Assembly (NCBI GenBank): GCA_035505975.1
Contig: DATJQJ010000031.1
Location: 49,126-113,125 of the forward strand
Length of the DNA stretch: 64,000 bases
Reading direction: 5' to 3'
Source of the DNA: CAIKOD01 sp035505975
GTDB taxonomy: Archaea > Halobacteriota > Methanomicrobia > Methanomicrobiales > Methanospirillaceae
The notes under the pieces are model-generated. The model was not told the DNA's origin. It worked only from the letters and a program-made list of their open reading frames with translations, and searched no databases. The translations under genes and the position numbers were made by a program. Positions 24,630 to 34,317 of this stretch are shown piece by piece; the stretch's first letter is position 1; every line of letters begins with the position of its first letter.

Positions 24630-26933
24630 GTGGTGCCAGGGTTGAAAGAATTCTTAAAAACCAGGCCTTTCTCCACGTACCTGTTGATCACCTTCATTAT
24701 CGTGATCTCAGGGGTCATCGTAGGGATCACGGCTTTTGACTTTATGAACGAGAAAGCCTCGTTCGAGAAGACCTCAAACCTTCTCCAGGTCCAGACCGAA
24801 GAGAACATTGTCGAGGCTCTGCAGCTCACCGACGCGGCACTGAAACTGTATGATAACACGCTTAACCGGCAGTTGAAAAACGACTTCACGTTATTTACCG
24901 ACGAATATAACAGGTCCGGTGGGGATCCCTCCGAAATGGACATCGAAGGAATCAAGGAATATCTGGGCCCCGATATCGACCTTTACATCATCAATGACTC
25001 GGGTGTGATCCAGTATTCCACCTATCAGCCTGAGATCGGTCTCGATTTCAAAACAGTCCCCTATTTTTACGATTACCTCTCGTCGATCAGAAATTCTTCA
25101 GGCTTCTTCCCCGACCGTGTCGTCCGCGAGACGGCAACCAATCGATTAAGGAAATTTGCCTACATGCCGACACCCGATCACCGGTATATTCTCGAACTGG
25201 GTCTCACAGGGGAGGTACTGACAGAGGAGAGAAGTAGTTTCCAGTATAAGGAGATCATAGACAGGATATCGTCGCACAACCCTTATCTGGCGCGGGTCAG
25301 AATTTTTAACACCAAAGGGTTTTTCATCAGTAACGACACGACGATCCGCGATCCGGAAGTCCAGGATATTCTCGGTGAAGTGATCAGGAACAGGACAAGT
25401 ATGCAGGTGATCGACCCTGCATCGGGAAATATCATAAAATACCTGTTCATCGATCTCAAAGACCCTGATTATGGATCTGACACGAGTCTGATCGCAGAAC
25501 TCACCTATGACCAGTCCCTTCAGCAGGAATCTATTAACCGGCTGTTGGTTTCCAGGATCCTCATCGCGCTGATCGCTATTTTCTTCTGCATCTGCGCAGC
25601 CCTGATCCTTTCCAGATACCTTACAAAACCGATCGGATCAATCGTGGACGATGTGGATCACATCGCGAAAGGAGACCTGGATTATCGCATACGCCCCACG
25701 GCAGGAATAGAATTCAACCGGTTGACCGTAAGCATCAATTCAATGGTCGCGACGTTGAAAGAGATGATCCAGAAGCAAAAGGAGACCGAGACCGTCCTGC
25801 GGTCCGGTGAGGAACGATACCGGCACATATCGGAGCTGATCTCGGATTATGCGATCGGTGCGACGATTGGGCCGGACGGAAAATATTCCCTGGACTGGGC
25901 GAGCGGTGCCATTGAACAGATGACCGGTTATTCTCCCGAGGAATTGTATAACAAAGGGAAATACAAAGACATCGTCCACCCTGATGACAGGGAACTTTTA
26001 TGGCAGTCGGTTCACGATCTTGCAGCAAATAAAGGGTTCGAACTCGAGTTCCGGATTATCACCAGATCGGGTGAGGTCAGATGGATCAATCATCGCGCAA
26101 GGCCTGTATGGGATGAAAAACAGCAGAAACTCGTCGGGTTTTATTCAGCCGGTCAGGACATCACCTCGCGAAAGCGGGCCGAGGAACAATTGAAAGAACT
26201 GAATGAACGGCTCGAAGAGCGTGTTGCCGAGAGGACAGTCCAGCTCGAGGCGATCAACCGGGAACTCGAATCGTTCAGTTATATGGTTTCCCACGATCTC
26301 CGTGCCCCTCTCAGATCGATAGACAGTTTTTCGCGGATCATCGAATCTGATTATGCGGACAGCATCCCCCCCGAAGGCAGGAAATATATAAACCTGGTCA
26401 CCGAGAACGTCGCCCAGATGAGAAAACTCATCGCAGACCTGATCAATTTCTCGCATATGAACAGGAAATCGTTAAAATCCGAACTGGTGTACCCCCGCGA
26501 TGTCATCAGGCAATCACTTGAGGATCTCAGGGAAGAACAGAAAAACAGGGAAGTCGAGATCGTTATTGGAGACCTGCCGCCGTTTTTCGGCGATCCGGCA
26601 ATGATGAAACTGGTGTTTTTAAACCTGTTGTCCAATGCACTGAAGTTTACGAGACCACGGGATCATGCCCGGATAGAGATCGGCTCATTTACCAGCGATA
26701 AAGAAATAGTCTATTTTGTCAGGGATAACGGAGTCGGGTTCGACATGCACTACCAAAAGAAATTATTCGGGGTATTCCAGCGGCTTCATCCGGCCGGGGA
26801 GTACGAAGGGACCGGCCTCGGACTTGCAATAGTCCAGAGAATCGTCCATCGTCATGGCGGAAGGGTCTGGGCAGAAAGTACCCTTGGGGAAGGGGCAATA
26901 TTCTATTTCACTGTGCCGGGAGGTAACCGTTGA
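24630..26933 (+). CDS. Membrane sensor histidine kinase (extracellular sensor-HAMP-PAS-HisKA-HATPase)
   Basis: 767 residues, GTG start. TM1 is at about 14-36, an extracytoplasmic Cache-like domain at ~40-300, TM2 at ~306-328, then HAMP (SRYLTKPIGSIVDDVDHIAKG) to ~378. A PAS domain with its PAC motif spans ~395-515, followed by a coiled coil and HisKA with MVSHDLRAPLRSI (phospho-His near 554). The HATPase has N box NLLSNALKF, G1 DNGVGFD and G2 GTGLGLAI. All catalytic boxes are present. It is followed 52 bp later by a cytosolic receiver-kinase; the two may form a phosphorelay. Confidence 0.9.
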   Translation: MVPGLKEFLKTRPFSTYLLITFIIVISGVIVGITAFDFMNEKASFEKTSNLLQVQTEENIVEALQLTDAALKLYDNTLNRQLKNDFTLFTDEYNRSGGDPSEMDIEGIKEYLGPDIDLYIINDSGVIQYSTYQPEIGLDFKTVPYFYDYLSSIRNSSGFFPDRVVRETATNRLRKFAYMPTPDHRYILELGLTGEVLTEERSSFQYKEIIDRISSHNPYLARVRIFNTKGFFISNDTTIRDPEVQDILGEVIRNRTSMQVIDPASGNIIKYLFIDLKDPDYGSDTSLIAELTYDQSLQQESINRLLVSRILIALIAIFFCICAALILSRYLTKPIGSIVDDVDHIAKGDLDYRIRPTAGIEFNRLTVSINSMVATLKEMIQKQKETETVLRSGEERYRHISELISDYAIGATIGPDGKYSLDWASGAIEQMTGYSPEELYNKGKYKDIVHPDDRELLWQSVHDLAANKGFELEFRIITRSGEVRWINHRARPVWDEKQQKLVGFYSAGQDITSRKRAEEQLKELNERLEERVAERTVQLEAINRELESFSYMVSHDLRAPLRSIDSFSRIIESDYADSIPPEGRKYINLVTENVAQMRKLIADLINFSHMNRKSLKSELVYPRDVIRQSLEDLREEQKNREVEIVIGDLPPFFGDPAMMKLVFLNLLSNALKFTRPRDHARIEIGSFTSDKEIVYFVRDNGVGFDMHYQKKLFGVFQRLHPAGEYEGTGLGLAIVQRIVHRHGGRVWAESTLGEGAIFYFTVPGGNR

Positions 26934-26985
26934 ACTGCATGGACCACCGCCACCGGGACCTCCGTGATGATGCGGGAGGGACCCC

Positions 26986-29409
26986 ATGACCATTCCTGTC
27001 AGGATGCTGATCCTCGAGGACCGGCCTTCGGATGCGGAACTAATCCTGTACGAACTGAAAAAAGGAGGCTACGACCCGATTTTCCGACGAATCGAGACCC
27101 GCGAGGATTTTATTGCCAATCTAGCTCCAACCATCGAGATCATCATAGCCGATTATGCGATGCCCCAGTTCGATGCAATCGGGGCTTTGAAGATCCTCCA
27201 GGAACAAGGGCTCAATATTCCGTTTATTGTTGTTACCGGAGCAATCGGGGATGAAATTGCTATCGAATGCATGAAGGAAGGTGCATCTGATTATCTTCTC
27301 AAAGACCGTATGGCCAGGCTGTCGCTTGCGGTTACCCATGCACTGGAAGAAAAAAAGATGCATGACGAGCAGAGAAGAGTAGAACATTCCTTAAAAGAAT
27401 CAGAAAAAAAATTCAGGGCCCTGTTCAATAATGCAAGCGACGGGATCATCATTCATGACATGGAGGTAAGGATCCTCGAAGTGAACGATGTATTGTGCGA
27501 CCGCATCGGATATTCGAGAGATGAACTGCTTCAGATGACCGTGATGGAAATTGAGACACCCGACTACGCTGCAATGGTAAAGAGTAAGATAAAGGAGCTT
27601 CTTGCAGAACAGCACGTATTTTTCGAATCGGCTTTAGCTCACCGGGACGGCAGTATTATCCCGATCGAACTTTCGAGCCGGCTGATCGAATTTGAGGGTC
27701 ACCGGGCCGTGCTCTCGATTATTCGGGATATTACTGTCAGGAAAAGGGCTGAAGAGGCTCTGAAACGGTTGAACGCGGAACTTGAGATCAGGGTGAGGGA
27801 AAGGACAAAAGCGCTTCAGGAGGAGATTTCCGAGAGACATAAGACCGAAAAAGAACTCCTTGAAAGCAGGAGGGCGCTCGGGACATTAATATCGAACCTT
27901 CCCGGGATAGCATATCGATCGGGAAACTATCCCGGCAGGCCCATGGAATTTGTCAGCGACGGGTGCATGGCAGTAACCGGGTACCGGCCTCTTGATTTCG
28001 TGGAACACCGGGTCAACTACAGCGATCTCATTGCATCCGAAGACCGGGATTATGTCTGGAATACCATCCAGAAAGCAATCGATCAGAAACAGCCGTTTAC
28101 CATAAATTACCGTATCCTCGATGCAGCAGGGGAGGAGAAATGGCTCTGGGAGCAGGGTTGCGGTGTCTTTTCGGAATCAGGAGAACTCGTGGCCGTCGAG
28201 GGTTTCATTGTAGACTCAACCGAACGCAAACGCAGGGAACTCGAGATAAAACAGAAGGCGCGTGAACTTGGGGTAATCAACGATATCGTCACGATTATCT
28301 CCCCCACCCAGACGTTTCCGGTGATTTACAGAAAGAGTATGGATAAACTCAGGAAAATTCTTGGGTTCGAAATGGTCTCGATCCATCGCTTTAACCCGCA
28401 CCGGCATACCGTCGAAATGCAATATCTGGCCGGGCCCGATCTCCCCGATTCCGTCATTTCACGGATGCAGGTCATTTCCGCTGGCGACGACACCCTTTCA
28501 TCTCTATTATCCCACCGTCGATCGCTATATTTTGAAAAACAGGACCTGCCCTGGCATCTTTTTGATGAAGGGATAACGAGCCTTGCTGCAGTCCCGGTCA
28601 TGACCGAGTCGAAGGTACTCGGCATCATGTTTGCCATGAGAAAACATGAAGAACCGGTGTCTGAACACGAGCGAAGGATACTGAATGAACTCGGACTGCA
28701 GATCGGGGAGATTATCGAAGAGGCGACCCTGCATGCTGAACTTAAACGGCTGCACGAGGAATCCAACCTTTATCTCGATATCCTCGCCCACGACATCAAC
28801 GACGCCAACACCCGGTCACTGGGATATATCGACATCCTTTCAGAGATGCTCGATGGCAAGATGGAAGAATATGCCCAGATTACGAAAAAAGGAATAGAAC
28901 AGAGTATCGAGATTATCAGGAAAGTTACGCTGATCCGCCGGATCAGGGAGAAGACCACCGATCTGATACCGGTCGATCTCGATGCGGCCATAAGGACAGA
29001 AATATTGAGGAACCGAAAAACAGCCATTTTTTACGAGTCAACAGGCGTATCGGTGCTTGCCGACGACCTCATCTCGGAGGTATTCGGGAACCTGATCAAC
29101 AATGCGGTGACGTTCGGGGGCCCGTTCGTTACCATCTGGATCGCAGTCGTTTGCCATGACGATTCGGCCGTAATTTCTATCCGCGATAACGGCCCTGGGA
29201 TCCCGGACAACGTAAAGCCCCACCTGTTTGCCAGGTCTTCCCGGGAAAAGGGACAGCGGACCGGGAAAGGCCTCGGCCTGTATATCGTCAGGATGCTTGT
29301 CGAACGGTACGGCGGTAAAATCGGGGTCATGGACCGGGTAGAAAACGATCCTTCCCAGGGCCTTGAGGTAGATATCAGCTTAAAAATTGCCATGAGTCCG
29401 CAGGGGTAA
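26986..29409 (+). CDS. Hybrid cytosolic sensor kinase (receiver-PAS-PAS-GAF-HATPase)
   Basis: 807 residues with no membrane helix. The N-terminal receiver (1-~125; LILEDRPSDAE, IIADYAMPQFDA with the phospho-Asp, DYLLKDR) is followed by PAS 1 (~140-260), a coiled coil, PAS 2 (~300-415; NLPGIAYRSGNYPGRP), a GAF-like region (~430-570), an unusual H-box ILAHDINDANTRSLG (His near 597), and a HATPase with NNAVTFGG, DNGPGIPD and GKGLGLYIV. The missing Arg/Leu-Pro of the classic H-box marks a methanogen-type HisKA variant. RBS GGGAGG precedes ATG 26986. Likely co-transcribed with the upstream kinase. Confidence 0.88.
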   Translation: MTIPVRMLILEDRPSDAELILYELKKGGYDPIFRRIETREDFIANLAPTIEIIIADYAMPQFDAIGALKILQEQGLNIPFIVVTGAIGDEIAIECMKEGASDYLLKDRMARLSLAVTHALEEKKMHDEQRRVEHSLKESEKKFRALFNNASDGIIIHDMEVRILEVNDVLCDRIGYSRDELLQMTVMEIETPDYAAMVKSKIKELLAEQHVFFESALAHRDGSIIPIELSSRLIEFEGHRAVLSIIRDITVRKRAEEALKRLNAELEIRVRERTKALQEEISERHKTEKELLESRRALGTLISNLPGIAYRSGNYPGRPMEFVSDGCMAVTGYRPLDFVEHRVNYSDLIASEDRDYVWNTIQKAIDQKQPFTINYRILDAAGEEKWLWEQGCGVFSESGELVAVEGFIVDSTERKRRELEIKQKARELGVINDIVTIISPTQTFPVIYRKSMDKLRKILGFEMVSIHRFNPHRHTVEMQYLAGPDLPDSVISRMQVISAGDDTLSSLLSHRRSLYFEKQDLPWHLFDEGITSLAAVPVMTESKVLGIMFAMRKHEEPVSEHERRILNELGLQIGEIIEEATLHAELKRLHEESNLYLDILAHDINDANTRSLGYIDILSEMLDGKMEEYAQITKKGIEQSIEIIRKVTLIRRIREKTTDLIPVDLDAAIRTEILRNRKTAIFYESTGVSVLADDLISEVFGNLINNAVTFGGPFVTIWIAVVCHDDSAVISIRDNGPGIPDNVKPHLFARSSREKGQRTGKGLGLYIVRMLVERYGGKIGVMDRVENDPSQGLEVDISLKIAMSPQG

Positions 29410-29480
29410 GGCAAAATGCTGTTTTATCGTTAATCTGACGTTGCCTGACAAGAAAGGGACGCCGGGTCCTGGTGCACCGG

Positions 29481-30179
29481 TCAGAAAAAACCTGTTTCCC
29501 TGACCCTCGAAAGTTGTGTGGCAACCTCGCTGTCACTAAGATCGTGCCAGTATTCATAGGCGCTTGCAACTGCAAATGAGGGCCCCGTCACCAGGTTCTG
29601 ACATAGCACGATATCTGTCTCGGCAGCGACGAGTGTTACGGCTGAGACGGATCCGGTTGGAACAACAACCACAATCCTGCCAGGACCAAGGCCCCGGAGC
29701 GACCGGACCGCTGCGAGCATTGTATAACCGGAAGCAAGACCGTCATCGGTAGCGATCACCGTTTTTCCTGCTATCCGTGTGAGGGATTTCATGTATCCTG
29801 CATATAGCCCGGTCCTTTCCCTGATGCTTGCAGCGGTTGTTTCAACCGCACGGGCGATATCGTCCCCGGACAGGGACAGGCGATCGACCAGGGCCTGGTT
29901 GAGGTAGACATTCCCGTCCCAGGTCATCGACCCGAATCCGGCCTCAGTATTCCAGGGTATCTGCAGCTTCCTGACGACGAGAACAGTGAACGGAATAGAT
30001 AAGCCGCGTGCGATTTCTACCCCGACCGGTATGCCCCCTGAAGGTATGGCGCAGACGACTGCATTTTCCGTAATTTTTTCCCGTCTTAGTAACGTTGCAA
30101 GTTTCTTTCCTGCGTCGCATCGGTCGTGGAAGACTCCGGATTTATTCAAAAGATCGGGGTCCTGAACAAGTGTTCCCAT
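29481..30179 (-). CDS. Type I phosphoribosyltransferase-domain protein
   Basis: 232 residues. The PRPP-binding loop region VIATDDGLASGYTMLAAVRSL corresponds to the usual VDDGIATGAT motif. An IPSGGIPVGVEIA segment and VVRKLQIPWNTEAGFGSM match the bacterial/archaeal PRTase group often linked to dienelactone-hydrolase-like genes. The substitution of the loop Thr by Ser/Tyr (ASGYT) is unusual. Substrate unknown. It is convergent with the kinase gene and divergent from manC. Confidence 0.8.
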   Translation of the reverse strand: MGTLVQDPDLLNKSGVFHDRCDAGKKLATLLRREKITENAVVCAIPSGGIPVGVEIARGLSIPFTVLVVRKLQIPWNTEAGFGSMTWDGNVYLNQALVDRLSLSGDDIARAVETTAASIRERTGLYAGYMKSLTRIAGKTVIATDDGLASGYTMLAAVRSLRGLGPGRIVVVVPTGSVSAVTLVAAETDIVLCQNLVTGPSFAVASAYEYWHDLSDSEVATQLSRVRETGFF

Positions 30180-30381
30180 TTCTCGAATCCCGCTCCCGAG
30201 GGTTTTGTATCCTCACTTCTACATATACCTTTGCCACCGGATGGTACCTGGTCATGGGATTACCTGTTACCGTCCTGCTCCGGACGATTGCCAAGGCTTT
30301 CGGCATCCCGGGGGACCAAACCGTAACGTGAATGACAGGAACAGATAAAAGAGAATACGGCAAATATCCGGTAGATTATTA

Positions 30382-31743
30382 ATGGCATCACTTAAATCCG
30401 TGATCCTCGCCGGAGGGGTAGGTACCCGGTTGTGGCCGCTGTCCCGGACACATTACCCAAAACAGTTCCTGAAACTGGATGGCCATTCATTATTCCAGGA
30501 GACCTATCTCCGGTCAAAAAGATTATCAGCACCTGATGAAATTCTCGTCGTCACCAATGAGATCCATCAATATCTTGTAAAAAGCCAGATCGAGGAGCTC
30601 GGGGAGAGGCCGGCCGAGAACCAGATCTTAAAAGAGCCCGAGGGTAAGAACACACTCCCGGCGATCACGTGGGCCATGGATAAGATCAGGTCGCGGTTCG
30701 GAGAATCGGATGTGGTGATCTTCCCGAGCGATCACAAGCTCGAGGATTCGGCAACCGAAGAAATCGCCGCAGCTTCAGGCATCGCTGCAGACTATCTCGT
30801 CACATTCGGCATACCGCCGACCCATCCCAATACCGGGTACGGGTACATTGCATCAGGGCGGGAGGTCCCTCCAGGATATCTTGTCAGGGAATTTAAAGAA
30901 AAGCCCGGCATTGATATAGCCAGGCGTTACGTCGAATCAGGGTACCTCTGGAACAGCGGTATGTTCCTCTTCTCGACCGGAAGATTTTTTTCCGAGATGA
31001 AGGAGTACCAGCCGGAATTTCTCGAAGCATTCCAGAGCGACACACCCGACTACGGGATATTGCCGGCACTTTCCGTGGATTACGGGCTTCTGGAGAAGTC
31101 ACAAAACGTCGCCGTCGTCCCTCTTAAGGCCCGGTGGACCGATCTCGGGACGTTTCAGGCCTGGTACGAGTACCGTGACCACGACCAGGATGGCAATTCG
31201 GGTCAGGCAGAGTACCTGGATTCACGAAATAATTTTGTTTATGCTCCAGGAAAAGAAGTAGCACTGATCGGCATATCGGACAGCGTGATCGTGGACACGG
31301 GGGACGCCCTGCTCGTATCGGATACCGCCGGCAGCGGGCAGGTAAATGAAATTGTCAGGCGGTTCAAGAAAAAAGGCGACCCGATTGTGGATTACCCACG
31401 CCTTGTCTACCGCCCGTGGGGTTCGTACGTCGAACTCGAACGGTCCACGTTCTTTCGGATTAAACGCCTGACGGTAAAGCCCGGCGAACAGCTGTCCCTC
31501 CAGAAACACCTCCATAGGAGCGAGCATTGGATCGTGGTCAGCGGAATGGCTGACGTCCAGCTCGACGATAAAAGGATCCAGGTCCGTCGCGGAGAGAGCA
31601 CCTATGTGCCTGAAGGAATGAAACATCGCCTCGGTAACTCGGGAAAGATCCCCCTCGAAGTGATCGAAGTACAGATCGGAGAGTACCTGGAAGAGGACGA
31701 TATCATCCGCTTTGACGACTGCTATAACCGGAAGATGCAGTAA
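30382..31743 (+). CDS. manC: Mannose-1-phosphate guanylyltransferase / mannose-6-phosphate isomerase
   Basis: 453 residues, the usual bifunctional ManC/CpsB length. The N-terminal nucleotidyltransferase (1-~340) has the pyrophosphorylase signature LAGGVGTRLWPLSRTHYPKQ and FKEKPG; the C-terminal cupin (about 345-450) has QLSLQKHLHRSEHW and GESTYVPEGMKHRL with metal-binding His residues. It makes GDP-mannose for glycans. It is convergent with a GDP-mannose dehydratase-like gene, 12 bp apart, so the pathway is shared though the strands differ. Confidence 0.93.
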   Translation: MASLKSVILAGGVGTRLWPLSRTHYPKQFLKLDGHSLFQETYLRSKRLSAPDEILVVTNEIHQYLVKSQIEELGERPAENQILKEPEGKNTLPAITWAMDKIRSRFGESDVVIFPSDHKLEDSATEEIAAASGIAADYLVTFGIPPTHPNTGYGYIASGREVPPGYLVREFKEKPGIDIARRYVESGYLWNSGMFLFSTGRFFSEMKEYQPEFLEAFQSDTPDYGILPALSVDYGLLEKSQNVAVVPLKARWTDLGTFQAWYEYRDHDQDGNSGQAEYLDSRNNFVYAPGKEVALIGISDSVIVDTGDALLVSDTAGSGQVNEIVRRFKKKGDPIVDYPRLVYRPWGSYVELERSTFFRIKRLTVKPGEQLSLQKHLHRSEHWIVVSGMADVQLDDKRIQVRRGESTYVPEGMKHRLGNSGKIPLEVIEVQIGEYLEEDDIIRFDDCYNRKMQ

Positions 31744-31755
31744 CCGGAGTCAAAA

Positions 31756-32952
31756 TTAAGGAAATTCGGTAAAATAAGCCAATTGGTCGCGGACGATATC
31801 CTCGACAGTGCACTCAGGGGAAAATCCGATCTCCTGGATTTTTCGTATGTCGGCGAGGAGGATAGGCACTTCTGAAGGCCGGAACCTGGTTGTATCGAAT
31901 CTGACCGGGATTGTCCCGCGATCGGTACAGACACGGATCCCTTCGTCTTTGAGGGAATATTCCAATTCTCCTGAAAGAAAGATCTGGTCGAGCTTTGTCT
32001 TCACAAACGCAATCCCGAACATCGGGGTATCGTCGGGTTCCTGGGGGCCCCGGACCGGCTTGTCCCCGTGGAATGTTTCGATCGAGCTGATATGATACCC
32101 GGCTTTCTCTATCGACATAAGGAGGTACGAAAGCACCGATGTGGTCTTCATGGTGCCCTGGTTGTACACGTCCCCGTATCTTCCCCGTTTTGCAAGGATG
32201 GCATAGCCCCTGACGATGTCGTTGACATGAGACCAGTCCCGGAAGGAGTTGACATTGCCGATTTCAATGGATGAGAGCTTGTCTTTCCTGAGGTTCGCCA
32301 CCTGGCGGGTAATGACTGCGGTCACGAACATGAGGCCCCGTCCTGCGCCTTCGTGATTGAATGCACGTGAAACCACAGTTTTCACGCCGTAGGTATGGAA
32401 ATAATTCCTTGTCAGGTGGTCGCCAAAAACCTTGCTCACGGCATAAGGAGACATGGGCCTGAGCGGGTTGGTCTCCTTTATCGGGATCTCCGGAATATCA
32501 GGTTCAGGAAAAATACTGCCGTATTTTTCTTTTAACTGATTATATTGCGCAGTCGAACTGAAGACAAGGCCGTATTCCTCAGACGATCCGGCAAAGATCA
32601 CTACGGGATCGCCGGAGCTGTTCCGGACTGCCTCGAGAAGATTGTTGGTCCCGATGCAGTTGGTCCTGGCTGTTTCGAGGGGATCGGAGAAAGACCGCGG
32701 CACATACGACTGGGCGGCAAGATGAAACACATAATCGGGTTCAGAATTATTTATCGCCTGCTCGAGGCTCTGGTAGTCCTCGATATCGCCGGTGATGCAC
32801 ATCATGCGACCGGTCTCATCATGGACGTTCCCTGCACCGGGCTTTGTCGTCTCCGGTTGATTCCTGACGAGGCCGAAAACACATGCATTATGGTCGAGCA
32901 GGTAGCGGGTGAGATAGGACCCTACGAATCCGCCGGCCCCCGTGATCAGCAC
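31756..32952 (-). CDS. NAD-dependent epimerase/dehydratase, GDP-mannose 4,6-dehydratase-like
   Basis: 398 residues, extended short-chain dehydrogenase. The NAD motif LITGAGGFVGSYL is at the N terminus, followed by HLAAQSYVPRSF, GSSEEYG, catalytic SPYAVSKVFGD (YxxxK) and FNHEGAGRG, the last shared with GDP-mannose 4,6-dehydratases. The usable start is GTG 32952. The coding frame extends a few residues upstream (GKH before VLITG) to a GGTGAG, but no standard start codon occurs there before a stop, so a non-canonical ATT start is possible. The C-terminal ~100 residues diverge from the standard enzyme. Confidence 0.82.
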   Translation of the reverse strand: MLITGAGGFVGSYLTRYLLDHNACVFGLVRNQPETTKPGAGNVHDETGRMMCITGDIEDYQSLEQAINNSEPDYVFHLAAQSYVPRSFSDPLETARTNCIGTNNLLEAVRNSSGDPVVIFAGSSEEYGLVFSSTAQYNQLKEKYGSIFPEPDIPEIPIKETNPLRPMSPYAVSKVFGDHLTRNYFHTYGVKTVVSRAFNHEGAGRGLMFVTAVITRQVANLRKDKLSSIEIGNVNSFRDWSHVNDIVRGYAILAKRGRYGDVYNQGTMKTTSVLSYLLMSIEKAGYHISSIETFHGDKPVRGPQEPDDTPMFGIAFVKTKLDQIFLSGELEYSLKDEGIRVCTDRGTIPVRFDTTRFRPSEVPILLADIRKIQEIGFSPECTVEDIVRDQLAYFTEFP

Positions 32953-33120
32953 ATGTTTTCCTTCAAAGTCCGTAATCTCACCTATCCGGGAATGTTTCTA
33001 ATACGTTGTCATAAACAGTGTTATTGCTTTTGTTATTGCCGGCGACCGATCGCAGGAGCGATCATAAGCGAATGCCACAATGATTAAGAATAAAGAACCT
33101 CCGATGCAAGAAATTTAGTC

Positions 33121-34167
33121 ATGTGGTGCGGGAAACCTGTGGTCATGGTCGTCCACGGGCCGGAAATTTTTGATCTGGGATTTGTGCACAGGCTCAAAGA
33201 CGCGGTCAGGCCGGACAGGATTGTCGTTGCCGGGGTAATGGCGAGGACTGCTGCCGAAGAATCGAAAATTTTGGTCGAATATGCCGAAGTTGTGCCTTCT
33301 GTTGCCATCAGGACTGCAGAAGAGGGCGCATTTCTTGCGAATTATGGAAAAACTCCCGAATCCGGGAAAATATTCGGAGAGATTATTGCCGGGCGGCTCG
33401 GCAACCGGGGGCTCATCCAGGTCGAATGCTCGGATCGGGTAATTTACCGATGGAACGGCGGAGATGCCAGCCTCGCGGCCCACCTTTCTGAACGGACAGG
33501 TTATCGCACCGAACACGTGATAACGAAATGGGAAGAACCGGCCCCCGGTATCAGGGCGATACGTGGTTGCATCCCTGGCGAGCCGGTATTTGTCAACGGG
33601 TACGTAATCGGTTATGCGACCGGAATTACTTCAGTAATCTCGATAAAGGAGGGTCGTGTCACACCTGTCTCGGGAATCCGGTTAAAACCCCATGGTATTG
33701 AGAAACTGCAGCGCACCGGCCCTCTGGATCCGGGGAATCTATGGTGCAAGAGTGGAATCGTGAGGCACAATCGCCCGGTCCCGGCAATGCGTGCCCGAAA
33801 AAAACCAGGGCCGGGAAGGATTGTAACCATCGATCACAGTGGCTTTGAAATATACCGCTATCTCGGGGAGGACGTCTGCGGGATTCTTGCGATAGGAGAC
33901 GACACTACTGCGATCTGCGGTCATATCTGTGCACACCTGGGTATACCGGTATTCGGGATCACCGATGGAGATGAGGATCATATCGTTTCCGGGACATTCG
34001 CACCGGGTTCCGTGGTTATGCTCGTTACCCGGGGTACCGATGATGATATCGGGCGTGAACTCAGTTCCCAGGCAGGACACCTGCCTGTCTGGTGGGAGTC
34101 CTGGGTTACTGCACAAATAGAGAGGATCGGCGATCGGGGGCACGTCATCACCAGGGTGCCTCCATAA
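33121..34167 (+). CDS. DUF2117 family protein
   Basis: 348 residues. The start PVVMVVHGPEIFD and the RIVVAGVMARTAAEES segment match the methanogen-specific DUF2117 family. The N-terminal ~110 residues look like a Rossmann-type alpha/beta domain; the middle has a beta-rich stretch, and the C-terminal third has a GDDTTAICGHICAHLGIPV motif with Cys/His residues. No function is established for the family to my knowledge. The gene is divergent from the dehydratase gene. Confidence 0.75.
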   Translation: MWCGKPVVMVVHGPEIFDLGFVHRLKDAVRPDRIVVAGVMARTAAEESKILVEYAEVVPSVAIRTAEEGAFLANYGKTPESGKIFGEIIAGRLGNRGLIQVECSDRVIYRWNGGDASLAAHLSERTGYRTEHVITKWEEPAPGIRAIRGCIPGEPVFVNGYVIGYATGITSVISIKEGRVTPVSGIRLKPHGIEKLQRTGPLDPGNLWCKSGIVRHNRPVPAMRARKKPGPGRIVTIDHSGFEIYRYLGEDVCGILAIGDDTTAICGHICAHLGIPVFGITDGDEDHIVSGTFAPGSVVMLVTRGTDDDIGRELSSQAGHLPVWWESWVTAQIERIGDRGHVITRVPP

Positions 34168-34317
34168 TCCAGAAGGGCGAGGAAAAAAAGGATCAATCCT
34201 CATCAAAACGGGGCATCCCGGCAGGAGAGAAAAATAGCATATATTATTCAGGGGCCTCAGCATACCTGACGGTCCGTCACCTGGTATCCGGGTATTTTTT
34301 CGTTCTTTCAATGACAG

